The position numbers were made by a program, and so were the translations under genes. From positions 1 through 64,000 of the forward strand of contig CACBHZ010000003.1 in NCBI GenBank assembly GCA_902539195.1: a stretch of DNA of 64,000 nt. The letters are read 5' to 3'. This stretch comes from an uncultured Pelagibacteraceae bacterium. Lineage in GTDB: Bacteria > Pseudomonadota > Alphaproteobacteria > Pelagibacterales > Pelagibacteraceae. Shown here one piece after another: positions 1 to 8,980 of the stretch (its first letter is position 1; the number at the start of each line of letters is the position of its first letter). The notes under the pieces were generated by a model, which saw nothing but the letters and a program-made list of their open reading frames with translations, was not told the DNA's origin and ran no database searches.

Positions 1-507
1 TTTTGGGTAAACTGATTTTATTCCAGTGCTATTTGATGCAAATAAACACTGATCTAAATCTATTTTATTTGAAACTCTAATTCTATTGTTATTAATAAAA
101 GAACCATTATTTTTTTCAGCATAAAAAATTTCATTTTTAATAGGATCGAAAATTAACCCAGACATAATTTCATTCTCTATTTGTAATGCAATTGATATTG
201 CAAAATGTGGAATTCCATGCAAAAAATTAGTAGTACCATCTATAGGATCAATAATCCAGAATATATCTTTATTTTTGTTAAAAATTTTACCTGTCTCTTC
301 TGTTATAAAAGAATAATTTTTTTTTGACTTACTTAGTTCTTCTATGAGTATTTTTTCTACCCGTTTATCAGTTTTTGTTACAAAATCTTTTGGTCCCTTT
401 TTTGAAACTTGTAAATTTTCTATTTCACCAAAATCTCTGATAATTATTTTTGACGCTTTCTCGCAGGCCTTTATCATTAAATTAAGATTTGATGATATAG
501 AATTCAT
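1..507 (-). CDS. suhB: Inositol monophosphatase family protein (SuhB-like), 3' part cut by window edge
   Basis: The 169 N-terminal codons of a Mg-dependent sugar phosphatase are present; the rest lies beyond the left edge. The start is the ATG whose complement is at 505-507. The family metal-binding pattern is visible: a TEETG stretch followed about 20 residues later by the WIIDPIDGTTNF signature typical of inositol monophosphatase/SuhB proteins, then HGIPHFAISIAL. These enzymes dephosphorylate inositol-1-phosphate or related sugar phosphates. In proteobacteria SuhB also binds RNA polymerase in rRNA antitermination complexes, and the sequence alone cannot separate these roles. It lies just downstream of efp on the same strand, so it probably ends a minus-strand operon. 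The family call is firm; the substrate is unknown. Confidence 0.88.
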   Translation of the reverse strand, partial: MNSISSNLNLMIKACEKASKIIIRDFGEIENLQVSKKGPKDFVTKTDKRVEKILIEELSKSKKNYSFITEETGKIFNKNKDIFWIIDPIDGTTNFLHGIPHFAISIALQIENEIMSGLIFDPIKNEIFYAEKNNGSFINNNRIRVSNKIDLDQCLFASNSTGIKSVYPK

Positions 508-508
508 T

Positions 509-1069
509 TTATACTTTTTTTACATACTCTAAAGTTCTCGTATCAACTATAACTGCATCACCACTTTCAATAAAAGGCGGAACTAAAATGCTTAACCCAT
601 TATCAAGTACTGCTGGTTTATAAGATGACGAAACTGTTTGTTTTTTTAATGCTGCATCAGTGCTGCTTATTTTACAAGTAATTTGATTAGGTAGAGTTAT
701 ACTAATAGGACTTTCATTATGAAATGAAATTAGTAACTCTAAATTTTCACTTAGTAACTTACCTTTTTGGCCAATGATGTTTTTGTTAATATTTATTTGT
801 TCGAATGTTTCTGCGTTTATAAAAAAATAATCATTTTCATCAGAATATAAAAAATTGTACTTAACTTCCTCCAAAGATGCTTTTTCTATTGACTCACTCG
901 ATCTAAATCTTTCATTTAGCTTTGTATTTTTATTAATACTTTTCATTTCAACTTGTGCAAAGGCCCCCCCTTTTCCTGGCTTTACGTGATTAGTTTTTAA
1001 TACCTCCCACAAATCATCTTTGTATTCTAAAATCATACCAACTCTTATTTCTGTAGCATTAATTTTCAT
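509..1069 (-). CDS. efp: Translation elongation factor P
   Basis: 186 residues, the usual EF-P length. It has an N-terminal KOW-like domain followed by OB-fold domains. EF-P binds ribosomes stalled on polyproline stretches between the P and E sites and promotes peptide bond formation. The exposed loop reads HVKPGKGGAF, placing the tip lysine at about residue 33, so a modifiable Lys is kept. Whether an EpmA-type modification system exists cannot be seen here. The C-terminal domain ends with the typical DAVIVDTRTLEYV. The ATG start overlaps the upstream thiE stop as ATGA, and one base separates efp from suhB, implying translational coupling in one minus-strand transcript. Confidence 0.95.
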   Translation of the reverse strand: MKINATEIRVGMILEYKDDLWEVLKTNHVKPGKGGAFAQVEMKSINKNTKLNERFRSSESIEKASLEEVKYNFLYSDENDYFFINAETFEQININKNIIGQKGKLLSENLELLISFHNESPISITLPNQITCKISSTDAALKKQTVSSSYKPAVLDNGLSILVPPFIESGDAVIVDTRTLEYVKKV

Positions 1070-1683
1070 ATTAATTTTTTTATTGCTTGATGTGGTTTAA
1101 ATTTTTTATTTTTCCAAACGTAACTTGAGATAGCTAAAAAATTTGCTTTATTCAATAACAGATTTTTATAATTTTTTTCGTTTATTCCACCAATTGCAAC
1201 AACTGGTAAATTTACTGACATTTTAATTTTTTTTAATATTTTAATATTGGCTTTATAAAGAACTTTTTTGGTGTTAGTCTTAAAAAATGCACCTATAGCA
1301 ATATAAGATGCTCCATTTAATTTCGCTTTTTTTGCAAGTTTAGGCGAATTATGACAGGTTATGCCAATTACTTTATTCTTTAAAATCTTTCTTGCCTCTA
1401 TAACACTCATATCTTTTTGACCTAAGTGACAACCATCAGCTTTTATTTTTAATGCAAAATATGGATCATCATTTATGATAAATTTTACTTTGTACTTTTT
1501 ACAAAGTATTTGAACTTTTTTTGCAATAAATGTTTTTCTTTTTATAGTTTCTTTTTTAAGTCTTAATTGAAAAAATCCAACTTTATTAGTTCTTAAAACT
1601 AAACTTAAATAATAAAAAAAAGAATTATCTTTAATTTTATTAGGTGATATTAAATAAATAAATTTCTTATTTCTTATTTTCAA
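1066..1683 (-). CDS. thiE: Thiamine-phosphate synthase
   Basis: 205 residues with the ThiE TIM-barrel motifs in order: FFQLRLK near the N terminus, IINDD, ADGCHLGQKDM, IGITCHN, YIAIGAFF and VVAIGGI. ThiE joins hydroxymethylpyrimidine diphosphate to thiazole phosphate to give thiamine phosphate. The start is TTG (complement of 1681-1683), placing 17 nt inside the 3' end of fba; no nearby ATG keeps the first beta strand. The last barrel segment reads FLAISSYVW rather than the common VAVISAI, so the C-terminal phosphate-binding end is divergent. Together with thiD at 20724 and no thiC in the window, it fits pyrimidine salvage. Lysine-rich composition reflects the low GC. Confidence 0.88.
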   Translation of the reverse strand: MKIRNKKFIYLISPNKIKDNSFFYYLSLVLRTNKVGFFQLRLKKETIKRKTFIAKKVQILCKKYKVKFIINDDPYFALKIKADGCHLGQKDMSVIEARKILKNKVIGITCHNSPKLAKKAKLNGASYIAIGAFFKTNTKKVLYKANIKILKKIKMSVNLPVVAIGGINEKNYKNLLLNKANFLAISSYVWKNKKFKPHQAIKKLI

Positions 1684-2680
1684 GATTTTCTGACCATTTT
1701 CCTTGAGCTGCTAAGGTACACATTTTAGCTCTATGATCAAACACTTCTTGAGTACCAGATATATCATTAATATCTTTGGACCAAAATTTTAAAGCACTTT
1801 GTTGCAAGGCTCTTCCATAGGAGAAGCTCATTATGAATTTTGTATTATTTTTTTTGTTGATTTGATTTAAATTTGTTGTGGCTTCTATTTCAGTTTGACC
1901 ACCTGAAAGAAATGCAATACCAGGAACTTCAGAAGGGACATTATTTTTTAAACACTCCAAAGTAAGTTCTGCCACTTCTTCATTAGAAATTTTATTTTTA
2001 GAATTTTCTCCAGGAAGTATCATGTTTGGTTTTAAAATAGTTCCACTAAGATCAACATTATTTAATTGTAACTCTTCATAACATTTTTTTATTACTTCAG
2101 ATGTTTTCTCGTAGCAAACTTTAGCTGAATGATCCCCATCCATTAAAACTTCAGGTTCAATAATTGGAACCATTTCAGCTTCTTGCACCAAAGCAGCATA
2201 TCTGGCTAGTGCATGAGCATTTGCTGAAACCGATAATTTGCTTGGATATTTATCAGATATAAGGTAGACACCTCTCCATTTTGTAAATCTTGCTCCAAGT
2301 TTATAATATTCTTTTAGTCGTTCTCTTAAACCGTCTAAACCTTCAGTAATTTTTTCTTCTTTAGATCCCGCTAATGTTTTGGCCCCTGTATCAACTTTAA
2401 TACCAGTTAATGAACCACTTGAGTTTATTAATTCAGGTATTGTTTTTCCATTGGAAGTTTTTTGTCTTATTGTTTCGTCGTATAGTATTACTCCCCCTAT
2501 GCATTCTTTCATTGATAAAGATGAAAAAAGAGTTTGTCTAAAAAGCAGTCTATTATTTTCATCGGAATGTACTTTTACTGAATCTAATCTTTTTGTCATT
2601 GTGGCTGTACTTTCATCAGCTGCAAGTATACCTTTGCCGTTTGACAATATTTGGAGAGCGATTTTGTTTAATTCAGACAT
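1667..2680 (-). CDS. fba: Fructose-bisphosphate aldolase, class I
   Basis: 337 residues of the eukaryote-type class I (Schiff-base) aldolase, not the metal-dependent class II enzyme. The N-terminal GKGILAADEST motif, the FTKWRGVY segment with a Lys and the GTILKPNM segment containing the expected Schiff-base lysine are all present, followed by FLSGGQTE. It interconverts fructose-1,6-bisphosphate with glyceraldehyde-3-phosphate and dihydroxyacetone phosphate in the cytosol. It follows pgk with no gap and overlaps thiE. Membership in the tkt-gap-pgk-fba operon suggests gluconeogenic or Calvin-like sugar interconversion. ATG start at 2680. Confidence 0.95.
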   Translation of the reverse strand: MSELNKIALQILSNGKGILAADESTATMTKRLDSVKVHSDENNRLLFRQTLFSSLSMKECIGGVILYDETIRQKTSNGKTIPELINSSGSLTGIKVDTGAKTLAGSKEEKITEGLDGLRERLKEYYKLGARFTKWRGVYLISDKYPSKLSVSANAHALARYAALVQEAEMVPIIEPEVLMDGDHSAKVCYEKTSEVIKKCYEELQLNNVDLSGTILKPNMILPGENSKNKISNEEVAELTLECLKNNVPSEVPGIAFLSGGQTEIEATTNLNQINKKNNTKFIMSFSYGRALQQSALKFWSKDINDISGTQEVFDHRAKMCTLAAQGKWSENLENKK

Positions 2681-3853
2681 TTAATTTAATGCTTTTATAC
2701 CAGGGAGAACTTTACCTTCAAGATATTCTAAAAATGCTCCACCTGCAGTTGAAACAAAATTAAATTTATCTTTCATATTTAGTGAATTAATTAATGCAAC
2801 CGTGTCGCCTCCACCAACAACAGAAAATATTTTGTTCCCTCTGTTTGCTATATATTTTGCAACTTCTGAGCTTCCTAATGAAAAATTATCATTTTCAAAG
2901 TAACCCAATGGTCCGTTCCATAATATTGTAGAGGAATTGTCAATAATTCTTTTTATTTCAATTAATGTTTTTGATCCTACATCAAGTATTATATCATCAT
3001 CTTCAATATCTTTAAAATCTTTTTCAAAAGATTTGTCGTTCAATTTTTTTCCAATTTTAACATCTTTCGGAAAATATATTTTACATTTATTTTTTTCAGC
3101 ATAAGTGAAAATCTCTTTAATTATGTAATCAATATTTTTTTCATAAACAGAGTTACCAATTTTTAAACCTTTGTATTTCAATATATTGTTCGCCATAGCA
3201 CCAACTATTATAATGCTATTAAATTTCGGTATTAAATTTTTTATTATATTTATTTTGGAAGATATTTTAGACCCACCAATTATACATGTTATAGGCTTTT
3301 TTATTTCTGACGTTATCTTGTTTAGAGCATTTACCTCTGTATTAATTTGAATTCCGCTATACGATGGAATGTACTTCGTTATTTTAGATATAGAAGCATG
3401 ATCTCTGTGAGAACACGAAAATGCATCATTAACATATATTTCACCTAAGCTTGCTAATTTCTTTGAAAATTTATCATCGTTGGCTTCTTCTTCGGGATAA
3501 AATCTAATATTTTCAAGTAATATCACCTCATCTTTGGAACTCTTAAAAATGTCTACTTTATTTAAATTAAAAATATTTTCTTTAAGTAATAATACTTCTT
3601 TTTTAATTTTACTTTTAATATACAACGACACCAATTCTAGAGAAAGTTCCTTGACTATTTTACCTTTTGGCCTTCCAACATGAGAAATTATTATAATTTT
3701 TGCTTTTTTTTTTAATAGAAATTCTAGTGTAGGCATAACCTTATCAATCCGGTTAGAGTCTGTTATTTTTCCATTTTTTATTGGAACATTTAAATCAAGT
3801 CTAAGAATTACTCTTTTATTTTTAATATTTTCTATCTTTTCTATGGACTTCAT
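2681..3853 (-). CDS. pgk: Phosphoglycerate kinase
   Basis: 390 residues, standard PGK length. The signature RVILRLDLNVPIKNG is near the N terminus, SHVGRPKG follows, and the C-terminal nucleotide-binding GGGDTVALI and STAGGAFLEYLEG motifs are intact. It reversibly transfers phosphate between 1,3-bisphosphoglycerate and ADP. Its ATG overlaps the gap stop by one base and its stop abuts the fba start, so gap-pgk-fba are tightly coupled. No internal disruption is seen. Function is secure; the direction of flux is inferred from the surrounding operon. Confidence 0.96.
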   Translation of the reverse strand: MKSIEKIENIKNKRVILRLDLNVPIKNGKITDSNRIDKVMPTLEFLLKKKAKIIIISHVGRPKGKIVKELSLELVSLYIKSKIKKEVLLLKENIFNLNKVDIFKSSKDEVILLENIRFYPEEEANDDKFSKKLASLGEIYVNDAFSCSHRDHASISKITKYIPSYSGIQINTEVNALNKITSEIKKPITCIIGGSKISSKINIIKNLIPKFNSIIIVGAMANNILKYKGLKIGNSVYEKNIDYIIKEIFTYAEKNKCKIYFPKDVKIGKKLNDKSFEKDFKDIEDDDIILDVGSKTLIEIKRIIDNSSTILWNGPLGYFENDNFSLGSSEVAKYIANRGNKIFSVVGGGDTVALINSLNMKDKFNFVSTAGGAFLEYLEGKVLPGIKALN

Positions 3854-4860
3854 TATTTGATCTTGCTTACATACTCTGCAATATCACACATTCTATTCGA
3901 GAAACCCCATTCATTATCATACCAAGCTGAAATTTTACCCATTTTATTACCAACTACATTAGTAAGTGAGGAGTCTATGATTGCAGATGCACTATTGTGA
4001 TTAAAATCAACTGAGACTAGCTTCTCATCTGTAACATTTAGAATATTTTTGAGTTTTGTTTTAGAGGCTAAAAATAAAGAGTTATTTAATTTTTTTAAGG
4101 TAATATTTTTTTTTACATTAAATATAAATTCTATTAATGAAACATTTGGTGTTGGCACTCTCATTGCTATCCCCTCTAGCTTACCTTTCAATGAGGGTAT
4201 AATCTCACCAATAGCTTTTGATGCACCAGTAGATGTAGGTACAATTGATTGACTTGCAGATCTAGCTCTTCTTGGATCTTTGTGAGAATTATCTAATATT
4301 CTTTGATCACTTGTAAAAGCATGTATGGTTGTCATAAAACCATTAAGAATTATAAAATTTTTATTAATTACGTCTGCAACAGGAGCTAAACAATTTGTTG
4401 TGCAAGAAGCTGCTGAAATAATTCTATCACTTTTGTTGATCTTCTTATGATTTACTCCAAAAACTATAGTTTTATCAGCCATTTTACATGGGGCCGATAC
4501 AATAACTTTTTTTACGCCATTTTCTATATGTGGCAGTAATTGATCTTTAGAATTAAACTTACCTGTGCACTCAAAAACATAATCAACACCATATTTTTTC
4601 CATTTTATGTCATTAATCTTAGAGTGTTGTGTATAAGATATTTTTTCTTTATTAATTTTTATGTAATTTCCTCCAGATTTTACTAGAGAACCAAAATTAC
4701 CATGAATTGAATCATATTTTAATAAATTTGCACAAATTTCAGAGCTCGATCTATTATTAATATGTTTGATAATTATTTTACCTTTGTAATTTTCATAAAT
4801 TGACCTCACAATCATTCTGCCAATTCTTCCCATACCGTTAATTCCGACTTTTATTATCAT
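3853..4860 (-). CDS. gap: Glyceraldehyde-3-phosphate dehydrogenase
   Basis: 335 residues. The N-terminal Rossmann motif is GINGMGRIGRM, the catalytic cysteine sits in SAASCTTNCLAP, and the C-terminal WYDNEWGFSNRM is canonical. The enzyme interconverts glyceraldehyde-3-phosphate and 1,3-bisphosphoglycerate with NAD(P). The residue after the second beta strand, which sets NAD versus NADP preference, lies in the HINNRSS region; the usual Asp is replaced by Asn, so cofactor choice cannot be assumed. The gene couples to tkt by an ATGA overlap and to pgk by one base. Confidence 0.96.
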   Translation of the reverse strand: MIIKVGINGMGRIGRMIVRSIYENYKGKIIIKHINNRSSSEICANLLKYDSIHGNFGSLVKSGGNYIKINKEKISYTQHSKINDIKWKKYGVDYVFECTGKFNSKDQLLPHIENGVKKVIVSAPCKMADKTIVFGVNHKKINKSDRIISAASCTTNCLAPVADVINKNFIILNGFMTTIHAFTSDQRILDNSHKDPRRARSASQSIVPTSTGASKAIGEIIPSLKGKLEGIAMRVPTPNVSLIEFIFNVKKNITLKKLNNSLFLASKTKLKNILNVTDEKLVSVDFNHNSASAIIDSSLTNVVGNKMGKISAWYDNEWGFSNRMCDIAEYVSKIK

Positions 4861-6812
4861 TTTTTTAAATAAAATTTAATTTTTTTACTAATTTTTTCAC
4901 TACTTAAACCAAAATGATCATAGACTTTTTTATATGGAGCGCTTTTACCAAAGTCTTCTATTGAAAAAGACAAGCCCTTTTCAATATATTTTTCCCAAGA
5001 CATTTTTGATCCTGCCTCAATTGAAAAAGTGATTTTGCTTTCTTTTAAGATTTTATCTTTATAGCTCTTGTTTTGTTTGTCAAAAATTTCTTGGCAAGGC
5101 ATTGATATTACTTTTGAATAAATCTTCTGTTTGGCCAATTTATGACTAGTCTCAATTGCAAGATTGACTTCTGATCCTGAGGCTAAAATAGTTAAATTTA
5201 TATTTTTTCCAGTCCTTATAACTTCGTAAGCTCCCTTAGAGCATTGATTTTTTTTGCTAAAACTCTTTCTTATAGGTTTTAAGTTTTGTCTAGTTAAAGC
5301 TAATATGCAAGGTGTTTGGTTGCTGTTTAAAGCAATATCCCAACATTCAATTGTTTCAGTTTGATCTGCTGGCCTTAAAACATTTAGGTTTGGAATAGAT
5401 CTTAAAGCAGCAAGTTGCTCTACTGGTTGATGCGTAGGTCCATCTTCTCCCAGTCCTATTGAGTCATGTGTCATTATATAAATTACTTTCTGTTTCATTA
5501 TAGCAGACAGTCTTATTGAAGGTTTACAATAGTCTGAAAATATTAAAAAAGTACCTCCATAAGGAATAAAATCACTATGAAGAGCTAATCCATTCATTAT
5601 TCCACTCATTGCGTGTTCTCTAACACCATAGTGAATATAATTACCACCAAAGTTACTTGAATTAATAATTTTATGTAACTTAGTTTTGGTATTGTTTGAT
5701 CCCGCTAAATCAGCAGAGCCACCAATTAAAGTATTTCTCTCTTTTAATATAGCTGATAAAAACTCTTCTGAGGATTTTCTTGTAGCTATAGTCTTAAAAT
5801 TTTTTATTGCATCTTTTTTTTGTTGTATAATTGAACTTGAGAATTTATTTTTTATAATACTTTTAAATTTTTGTTTGTGTTTGCTAAAAGTTTTATTCCA
5901 TATTTTTTCTTTTTTGACACCTTTTTCTCCAATTTTTCTCCAATCAGTTAAAATTTTTTGAGGTATTTTAAATGGTTTATAATCCCAATTTAATTTTTTT
6001 CTAACTAACTTAATTTCATCTATTCCAAGAGGACTTCCATGAGAAGAGGCTTTTCCAGCTTTATTTGGAGATCCAAATCCTATTTTTGTTTTGCACGAAA
6101 TCACAGTCGGTTTTTTTGATGTTTGCGCTTTTTTTAACGCATTATAAATTTCTCTGTAATTGTGCCCATTGATCAAAATATAATTCCATCCATAGCTTTT
6201 AAATCTATTTTTATAATCATCTGAGACTGCTAAACTAGTAGGACCATCTATTGAAATTGAATTATTATCAAAAAGCATTATGAGATTATTAAGTTTAAGG
6301 TGACCGGCTAGACTCATTGCTTCATGACTTATTCCTTCCATAAGGCACCCATCACCAGCCAAGACATAGGTTTTGTGATTTATTAAATTACTTCCTAATT
6401 TTTTCTTTAAAATTTCTTCTGCAATTGCAAAACCCACAGAATTTGCAATTCCTTGACCTAAAGGACCAGTTGTTGTTTCAATTCCTGAGTTTGGGTGATA
6501 CTCTGGGTGTCCAGCACAAATTGAATTTAGTTGTCTAAATTTCTTGATGTCATTAAGTGATACACTTTTATACCCAGTTAAGTACAAAAGCGAGTAAAGC
6601 AACATTGATCCATGTCCAGCTGATAAAATAAATCTATCTCTATTAAGCCAGTTTGGATTTTTTGGATTAAATTTTAGAAAATACTTAAATAAAATTGTTG
6701 CAACGTCAGCCATACCCATTGGCATACCTGGGTGACCAGAATTAGCATTTTGAACCGCATCCATTGATAAAAAACGAATAGCATTTGATAAATTTTTTTC
6801 TATATTTTTCAA
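4857..6812 (-). CDS. tkt: Transketolase
   Basis: 651 residues, close to the usual 650-670. The thiamine diphosphate fold is clear: ANSGHPGMPMGMADVA near the N terminus, the GDGCLMEG diphosphate-binding motif, GVREHAMSGIMNG in the pyrimidine domain and the DSIGLGEDGPTHQPVE loop. It moves two-carbon ketol units between pentose, triose and hexose phosphates. The start is TTG (complement of 6810-6812), preceded by an AGGA ribosome-binding site, with an in-frame stop a few codons upstream that rules out a longer ATG-started product. First gene of the tkt-gap-pgk-fba-thiE-efp-suhB run, so the promoter should lie between 6813 and about 6860. Confidence 0.96.
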   Translation of the reverse strand: MKNIEKNLSNAIRFLSMDAVQNANSGHPGMPMGMADVATILFKYFLKFNPKNPNWLNRDRFILSAGHGSMLLYSLLYLTGYKSVSLNDIKKFRQLNSICAGHPEYHPNSGIETTTGPLGQGIANSVGFAIAEEILKKKLGSNLINHKTYVLAGDGCLMEGISHEAMSLAGHLKLNNLIMLFDNNSISIDGPTSLAVSDDYKNRFKSYGWNYILINGHNYREIYNALKKAQTSKKPTVISCKTKIGFGSPNKAGKASSHGSPLGIDEIKLVRKKLNWDYKPFKIPQKILTDWRKIGEKGVKKEKIWNKTFSKHKQKFKSIIKNKFSSSIIQQKKDAIKNFKTIATRKSSEEFLSAILKERNTLIGGSADLAGSNNTKTKLHKIINSSNFGGNYIHYGVREHAMSGIMNGLALHSDFIPYGGTFLIFSDYCKPSIRLSAIMKQKVIYIMTHDSIGLGEDGPTHQPVEQLAALRSIPNLNVLRPADQTETIECWDIALNSNQTPCILALTRQNLKPIRKSFSKKNQCSKGAYEVIRTGKNINLTILASGSEVNLAIETSHKLAKQKIYSKVISMPCQEIFDKQNKSYKDKILKESKITFSIEAGSKMSWEKYIEKGLSFSIEDFGKSAPYKKVYDHFGLSSEKISKKIKFYLKK

Positions 6813-6864
6813 AAAGTATCCTATCTAGACTTAGGTGATTCAATTTATTAATATAGATATATAT

Positions 6865-7188
6865 ATGAAAAACATTGACGAAAAAGAAAAAAAATTAAAG
6901 GATACTTTAAAAAAATTGGGAGAGATAAACGTTCAACATAATGAAGAATTAGATAAGGTTGCAATTTTAAAAGATCAAAAAAATCAATTAGAAATTGAAA
7001 AAAAACAGATAAACACGTCTCTCCAAAGCTTAGAAGAAGAAAACTTAAAACTTAGAAGTCAAATAAATGAATTAAAAAAGGAATACGAAACTTCAAAAAG
7101 AAAAGAAAATCAATTTAATGAAAAAATTGATGAATTAAATCAAGAAACAGATAATTTATTGGAAGAAATAGATAAATGGCAAATGTAA
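6865..7188 (+). CDS. Small coiled-coil protein upstream of zapA
   Basis: About 107 residues, almost entirely Glu/Lys/Leu/Asn heptads from start to end, so a long coiled coil with no membrane segment. I prefer the ATG at 6865 over the in-frame ATG at 6835 because the 6835 leader (hydrophobic, Ile-rich) does not match the coiled coil and lies in the tkt divergent promoter region. It overlaps the start of zapA by 13 nt, which suggests coupled translation. It resembles DUF4164-type proteins found next to zapA in alphaproteobacteria. A role in cell division is inferred only from position. No catalytic motif is present. Confidence 0.7.
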   Translation: MKNIDEKEKKLKDTLKKLGEINVQHNEELDKVAILKDQKNQLEIEKKQINTSLQSLEEENLKLRSQINELKKEYETSKRKENQFNEKIDELNQETDNLLEEIDKWQM

Positions 7189-7622
7189 ATATAAAATTTA
7201 ATGGTAAAGAATATTTATTATCTTGTGAAGATGGTCAAGAGGAACATTTGGAACAATTATCCCTGAGTTTAAATAAAAAATTTAATGATTTAAAATTTGA
7301 TCTTGGAAATATTGGAGAGAATAAATTACTTCTAATATCTTCTATAAAAGTCATGGATGAGTATTTTGAAACCAAAAAAAAAGTAGATGCACAAAAAAAA
7401 GAGCTTCAAGAATTAAAAGAAAAATTTAAAGAATTAAAATCTTTAGTTTATCAGTATAAAGATAACAAAGAAAATGAAATTAAAAATTTAAGCTCACTAC
7501 AAGAAGAACTTGAGAATGATATTGAAAACTACAAAATAAGCTATGAAAATTTAATAGACAAAGTAACTTTAGAAATAGAAGACTTTGTCAAAAAAAACAG
7601 CACAAATACTTCTGTTTCTTAA
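7176..7622 (+). CDS. zapA: Cell division protein ZapA
   Basis: 148 residues. The N-terminal part, MANVNIKFNGKEYLLSCEDGQEE, is the beta-hairpin of ZapA, followed by a LEQLSLSLNKKF helix and the family-typical LLLISSIKVMDEYFE helix. The remaining C-terminal half is a charged coiled coil, longer than the roughly 100-residue ZapA of enterics. ZapA binds FtsZ and bundles filaments in the Z ring. It overlaps the coiled-coil gene upstream and is followed after 7 nt by the folate gene, an order common in proteobacteria (zapA-ygfA). Domain assignment is good; the long tail is of unknown use. Confidence 0.85.
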   Translation: MANVNIKFNGKEYLLSCEDGQEEHLEQLSLSLNKKFNDLKFDLGNIGENKLLLISSIKVMDEYFETKKKVDAQKKELQELKEKFKELKSLVYQYKDNKENEIKNLSSLQEELENDIENYKISYENLIDKVTLEIEDFVKKNSTNTSVS

Positions 7623-7629
7623 AATATCA

Positions 7630-8175
7630 GTGACAAAATTTAAATTAAGAAAAAAAATTATTAACCTAAGAAAAAAAAAATATTTTGAAGTAAAAATAGG
7701 CAATAATATTATAGAAAATTTATCTAACAAAATTAATTTATCAAATAATAAAATTATTGGTGGTTATTTTCCAATAAATTTTGAATTTGATTGTTTGCAA
7801 ATACTAAAAAAATTTTATTCTAACGGTTATAATATTTCGTTGCCAATTATAAAAAGAAGTCATCAAATGGATTTTTATAAATGGAGTCCAAATGATCCTT
7901 TAACAATAAGTTCATTTGGAATTCCTCAGCCACTAGAATTAAAAAAAATATATCCAGACATAATATTTGTACCGATAGTTGCCTTTGATAAATACAGGAA
8001 CAGAATTGGCTATGGTGGTGGATTTTATGATAGGTATTTAGAAAAAATTTCTCAAATTAAAAAATGTATAACAATTGGACTGGCTTTTTCACATCAAAAA
8101 GTTAATAAAATTTATATTGAAAAATTTGATAGAAAATTAGATTTAATTTTGACAGAAAAATTAATACAAAAATGA
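7630..8175 (+). CDS. ygfA: 5-formyltetrahydrofolate cyclo-ligase
   Basis: 181 residues from a GTG at 7630. A TTG at 7585 is also in frame but lies within zapA and adds non-conserved residues. Family features are the basic N terminus with LRKKIINLRKKK, IGGYFPINFEFD, the substrate loop IPQP, and the strong C-terminal nucleotide motif GYGGGFYDRYL. It converts 5-formyl-THF to 5,10-methenyl-THF using ATP. Its stop overlaps the next gene as ATGA. In many proteobacteria 6S RNA lies between zapA and this gene; here only 7 nt separate them. Confidence 0.9.
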   Translation: MTKFKLRKKIINLRKKKYFEVKIGNNIIENLSNKINLSNNKIIGGYFPINFEFDCLQILKKFYSNGYNISLPIIKRSHQMDFYKWSPNDPLTISSFGIPQPLELKKIYPDIIFVPIVAFDKYRNRIGYGGGFYDRYLEKISQIKKCITIGLAFSHQKVNKIYIEKFDRKLDLILTEKLIQK

Positions 8176-8978
8176 AGATTTTATTTTTAGGCGATATAGT
8201 TGGAGACGCAGGCTTTAAATCAGTAAAAAAAAACTTGCCAAATATAGTCTTAAAAAAAGGTATAGATTTTGTTTGTGTTAACGGTGAAAATGCAGCCAGT
8301 GAAGGTGTGGGTCTAACCGAAAATATTGCTAATGAACTTTTTAATGTAGGTGTGGATGTAATTACAACTGGCAATCATGTATGGGACCAAAAAGAAATTT
8401 ATGAATATATAAAAACTGAAAAAAAATTATTAAGACCAATAAATATGAGTGGAAATTTACCAGGTAAAGGTTTTTCCATATTTAATTCAAAAAAAAATCT
8501 GAAAGTTGGTGTGCTTAATCTTATGGGTAACGTTTTTATGAAAAAAAGTGATGATGTTTTTAAAATTGCTACAGAATTTATTGCACAAAAAAAAATTTCA
8601 AAAGATTATGATTTTTTAATAGTGGATTTTCATGGAGAAATAACAAGTGAAAAAATGGCTATTGGCAATCTATTTGATGGATATGCAACTTTAGTTGTAG
8701 GTACCCACACACATGTCCCAACAAATGATGCAAGAGTTCTAAAAAATGGAACTAGCTATATTACCGATGCTGGAATGTGTGGTGACTATGACTCGGTCAT
8801 TGGTATGAATTCACAAAATTCAATTAACAGATTCCTAAAAAAAGAATCTGTAAAACATTTTCCTGCAAATGGAGAGGCATCTCTGAGTGGGGTAGTTGTA
8901 GAATGCGATGTAAGAAATGGACTTGCAAAAAATATAGAAAGCTTCATTTTTGGTGGAAGTTTAAAAAACATAAATTAA
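8172..8978 (+). CDS. YmdB-family metallophosphoesterase (TIGR00282 type)
   Basis: 268 residues, typical for the family. The dinuclear metal site motifs are visible: FLGDIVGDAG at the N terminus, VNGENAASEG, TTGNHVWD, DFHGE, and VGTHTHVPTNDARVL followed by DAGMCGDYDSVIGM. Members of this family hydrolyse 2',3'-cyclic nucleotides in vitro, and in Bacillus YmdB affects biofilm and mRNA levels; the physiological substrate in alphaproteobacteria is not known. It is coupled to the upstream cyclo-ligase by an ATGA overlap and precedes yebC by 2 nt. Confidence 0.9.
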   Translation: MKILFLGDIVGDAGFKSVKKNLPNIVLKKGIDFVCVNGENAASEGVGLTENIANELFNVGVDVITTGNHVWDQKEIYEYIKTEKKLLRPINMSGNLPGKGFSIFNSKKNLKVGVLNLMGNVFMKKSDDVFKIATEFIAQKKISKDYDFLIVDFHGEITSEKMAIGNLFDGYATLVVGTHTHVPTNDARVLKNGTSYITDAGMCGDYDSVIGMNSQNSINRFLKKESVKHFPANGEASLSGVVVECDVRNGLAKNIESFIFGGSLKNIN

Positions 8979-8980
8979 TT

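Noticed and set aside
7600-7640. 6S RNA between zapA and the folate cyclo-ligase gene
   Set aside because: That location is typical, but only 7 nt lie between the zapA stop and the GTG start, so no such RNA fits here.
8903-8980. Upstream extension of yebC
   Set aside because: The conserved YebC N terminus MAGHSHWAG begins at 8981; the extension is only the phosphoesterase gene read in another frame.
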